Shown here in pieces: positions 14,835 to 15,360 of a stretch of 15,360 bases of DNA (position 1 is its first letter; each line of letters begins with the position of its first letter). The notes under the pieces were generated by a model. It was not told the origin of the DNA. It saw nothing but the letters and a program-made list of their open reading frames with translations, and did no database searches. The stretch is taken from NCBI GenBank assembly GCA_002407725.1, contig DHOD01000135.1:1-15360 (forward strand). Direction: 5' to 3'. The translations under genes were made by a program, and so were the position numbers. This DNA comes from Christensenella sp. UBA5399 (GTDB lineage Bacteria; Bacillota; Clostridia; Christensenellales; Christensenellaceae).

Positions 14835-15155
14835 TCAGCGGGGGCGTACGATATATTCGGTGATCAGGCCGTCTTTGACGGTGGCCATTCCGATGCAGGG
14901 CATAATTGTCCCGCTAAAATCCACATCATATTCCATTGAGGAGGGATTCAATTTAACGACGGTCGCCTTGACGTCATTCTCCGTCAATATCCCCTCAAAG
15001 AGATTGTACACGCCCTCCCTGCCATCCACGTTGATGTCCGGATACCCAAAAGGCCTGCCGCCGCCGTCGCTGAATTTGCAATCCTCCGCAAAAAGCGCCG
15101 ATATCCCCTTTGCATCCTTCGCATTCATTCTTGCCACATAATCTTCCAGAATCAT
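14835..15155 (-). CDS. NTF2/SnoaL-like small protein
   Basis: A 106-residue single-domain protein of the nuclear transport factor 2 / SnoaL-like superfamily, a cone-shaped alpha+beta fold. The pattern is typical: an N-terminal helix with YVARMNAKDAKGISALFAED, then FSDGGG, then GREGVYNLFEGIL, and a C-terminal strand ending KDGLITEYIVRPR. Members include ketosteroid isomerases, polyketide cyclases, dehydratases and ligand-binding proteins. AAAGGAGG seven bases before the ATG is a near-perfect start signal. It sits 28 bases ahead of the SDR gene and 57 behind the flavin enzyme gene. A role as isomerase or dehydratase working with them is inferred. It is shorter than BaiE, as I recall that family. 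Confidence 0.82.
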   Translation of the reverse strand: MILEDYVARMNAKDAKGISALFAEDCKFSDGGGRPFGYPDINVDGREGVYNLFEGILTENDVKATVVKLNPSSMEYDVDFSGTIMPCIGMATVKDGLITEYIVRPR

Positions 15156-15212
15156 TGTATTGCCTCCTTTGTTATTTATATTGATTTCATTTCAATATTC
15201 CGCCTCACAAAA

Positions 15213-15360
15213 TTAAATCTTATTCGCGACGCGGAACGCTTCGTAAATCGCTTCCACCGCCGATCGTGTTTTTTTGGCGTCGCCCACAAGGTATACTTCG
15301 CCGGCAAGATCGTCCGGATTTTCAAACGGCTGGTACGGGTGGCGTGCCCCCCAATCCTTG
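15213..15360 (-). CDS. C-terminus of an FAD-dependent oxidoreductase, enoate reductase/2,4-dienoyl-CoA reductase type (partial)
   Basis: Only the last 48 residues are in the window. They read through GEVYLVGDAKKTRSAVEAIYEAFRVANKI to a TAA stop. The VGDA motif followed by a helix of the AIxEAFRVA type is the classic FAD-contact segment of the C-terminal flavin domain in NADH:flavin oxidoreductases such as enoate reductase, FadH and BaiCD/BaiH. These enzymes reduce activated carbon-carbon double bonds using FMN, FAD and an iron-sulphur cluster. The gene continues beyond 15360, so no other domain can be checked. It is the first visible gene of the NTF2-like/SDR operon. Confidence 0.75.
   Translation of the reverse strand, partial: KDWGARHPYQPFENPDDLAGEVYLVGDAKKTRSAVEAIYEAFRVANKI

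Noticed and set aside
14042..15360. Calling the three genes a true bile-acid bai operon.
   Set aside because: The SnoaL-like protein is too short for BaiE, the flavin enzyme is only partly visible, and no other bai gene is in the window; only the order is suggestive.

Overview
The window looks like chromosomal DNA of an anaerobic Bacillota (Clostridia-type) bacterium. The reasons are strong AGGAGG-type ribosome binding sites, Gram-positive lipoprotein signals, a ribose-type ABC transporter with its LacI-family regulator, and base composition near half GC. A Christensenella-like gut organism would fit, but that is a guess. Every supported gene lies on the minus strand, so transcription runs from high to low coordinates.

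Region A (about 15360-13966) is the end of an operon. It holds the C-terminus of a flavin/FAD oxidoreductase of the enoate reductase type, a small NTF2/SnoaL-like protein, a short-chain dehydrogenase, and a rho-independent terminator. The gene order resembles baiCD-baiE-baiA2 of bile-acid operons, though the small protein is too short to be a typical BaiE.

Region B (about 13906-11926) has two unrecognised envelope proteins. One is a signal-peptide plus five-helix membrane protein, the other a small lipoprotein. Between them is a 163-bp giant imperfect palindrome with terminal inverted repeats, which supplies the last codons and stop of the membrane protein gene.

Region C (about 11755-157) is a coherent sugar or polyol utilisation locus. 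It starts with a LacI-family regulator, then ATPase, permease and substrate-binding lipoprotein. Cupin 1, a Gfo/Idh/MocA dehydrogenase, an L-arabinose/L-fucose isomerase-like protein, a Tm-1-like ATP-binding protein, a PEP-hydrolase-like TIM barrel and cupin 2 follow. A strong terminator ends the run. Three GTTCWCGTGMAC-type palindromes, two in front of the transporter and one in front of the regulator gene, are probably the regulator's own operators.

The likely logic is that a sugar-like compound enters through the ABC transporter, is oxidised and isomerised by the dehydrogenase, isomerase and cupins, and is then activated or cleaved by the Tm-1/TIM-barrel pair. No conventional sugar kinase or aldolase is present, so the pathway is not one I can name. 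This is the best candidate for something undescribed in the window.
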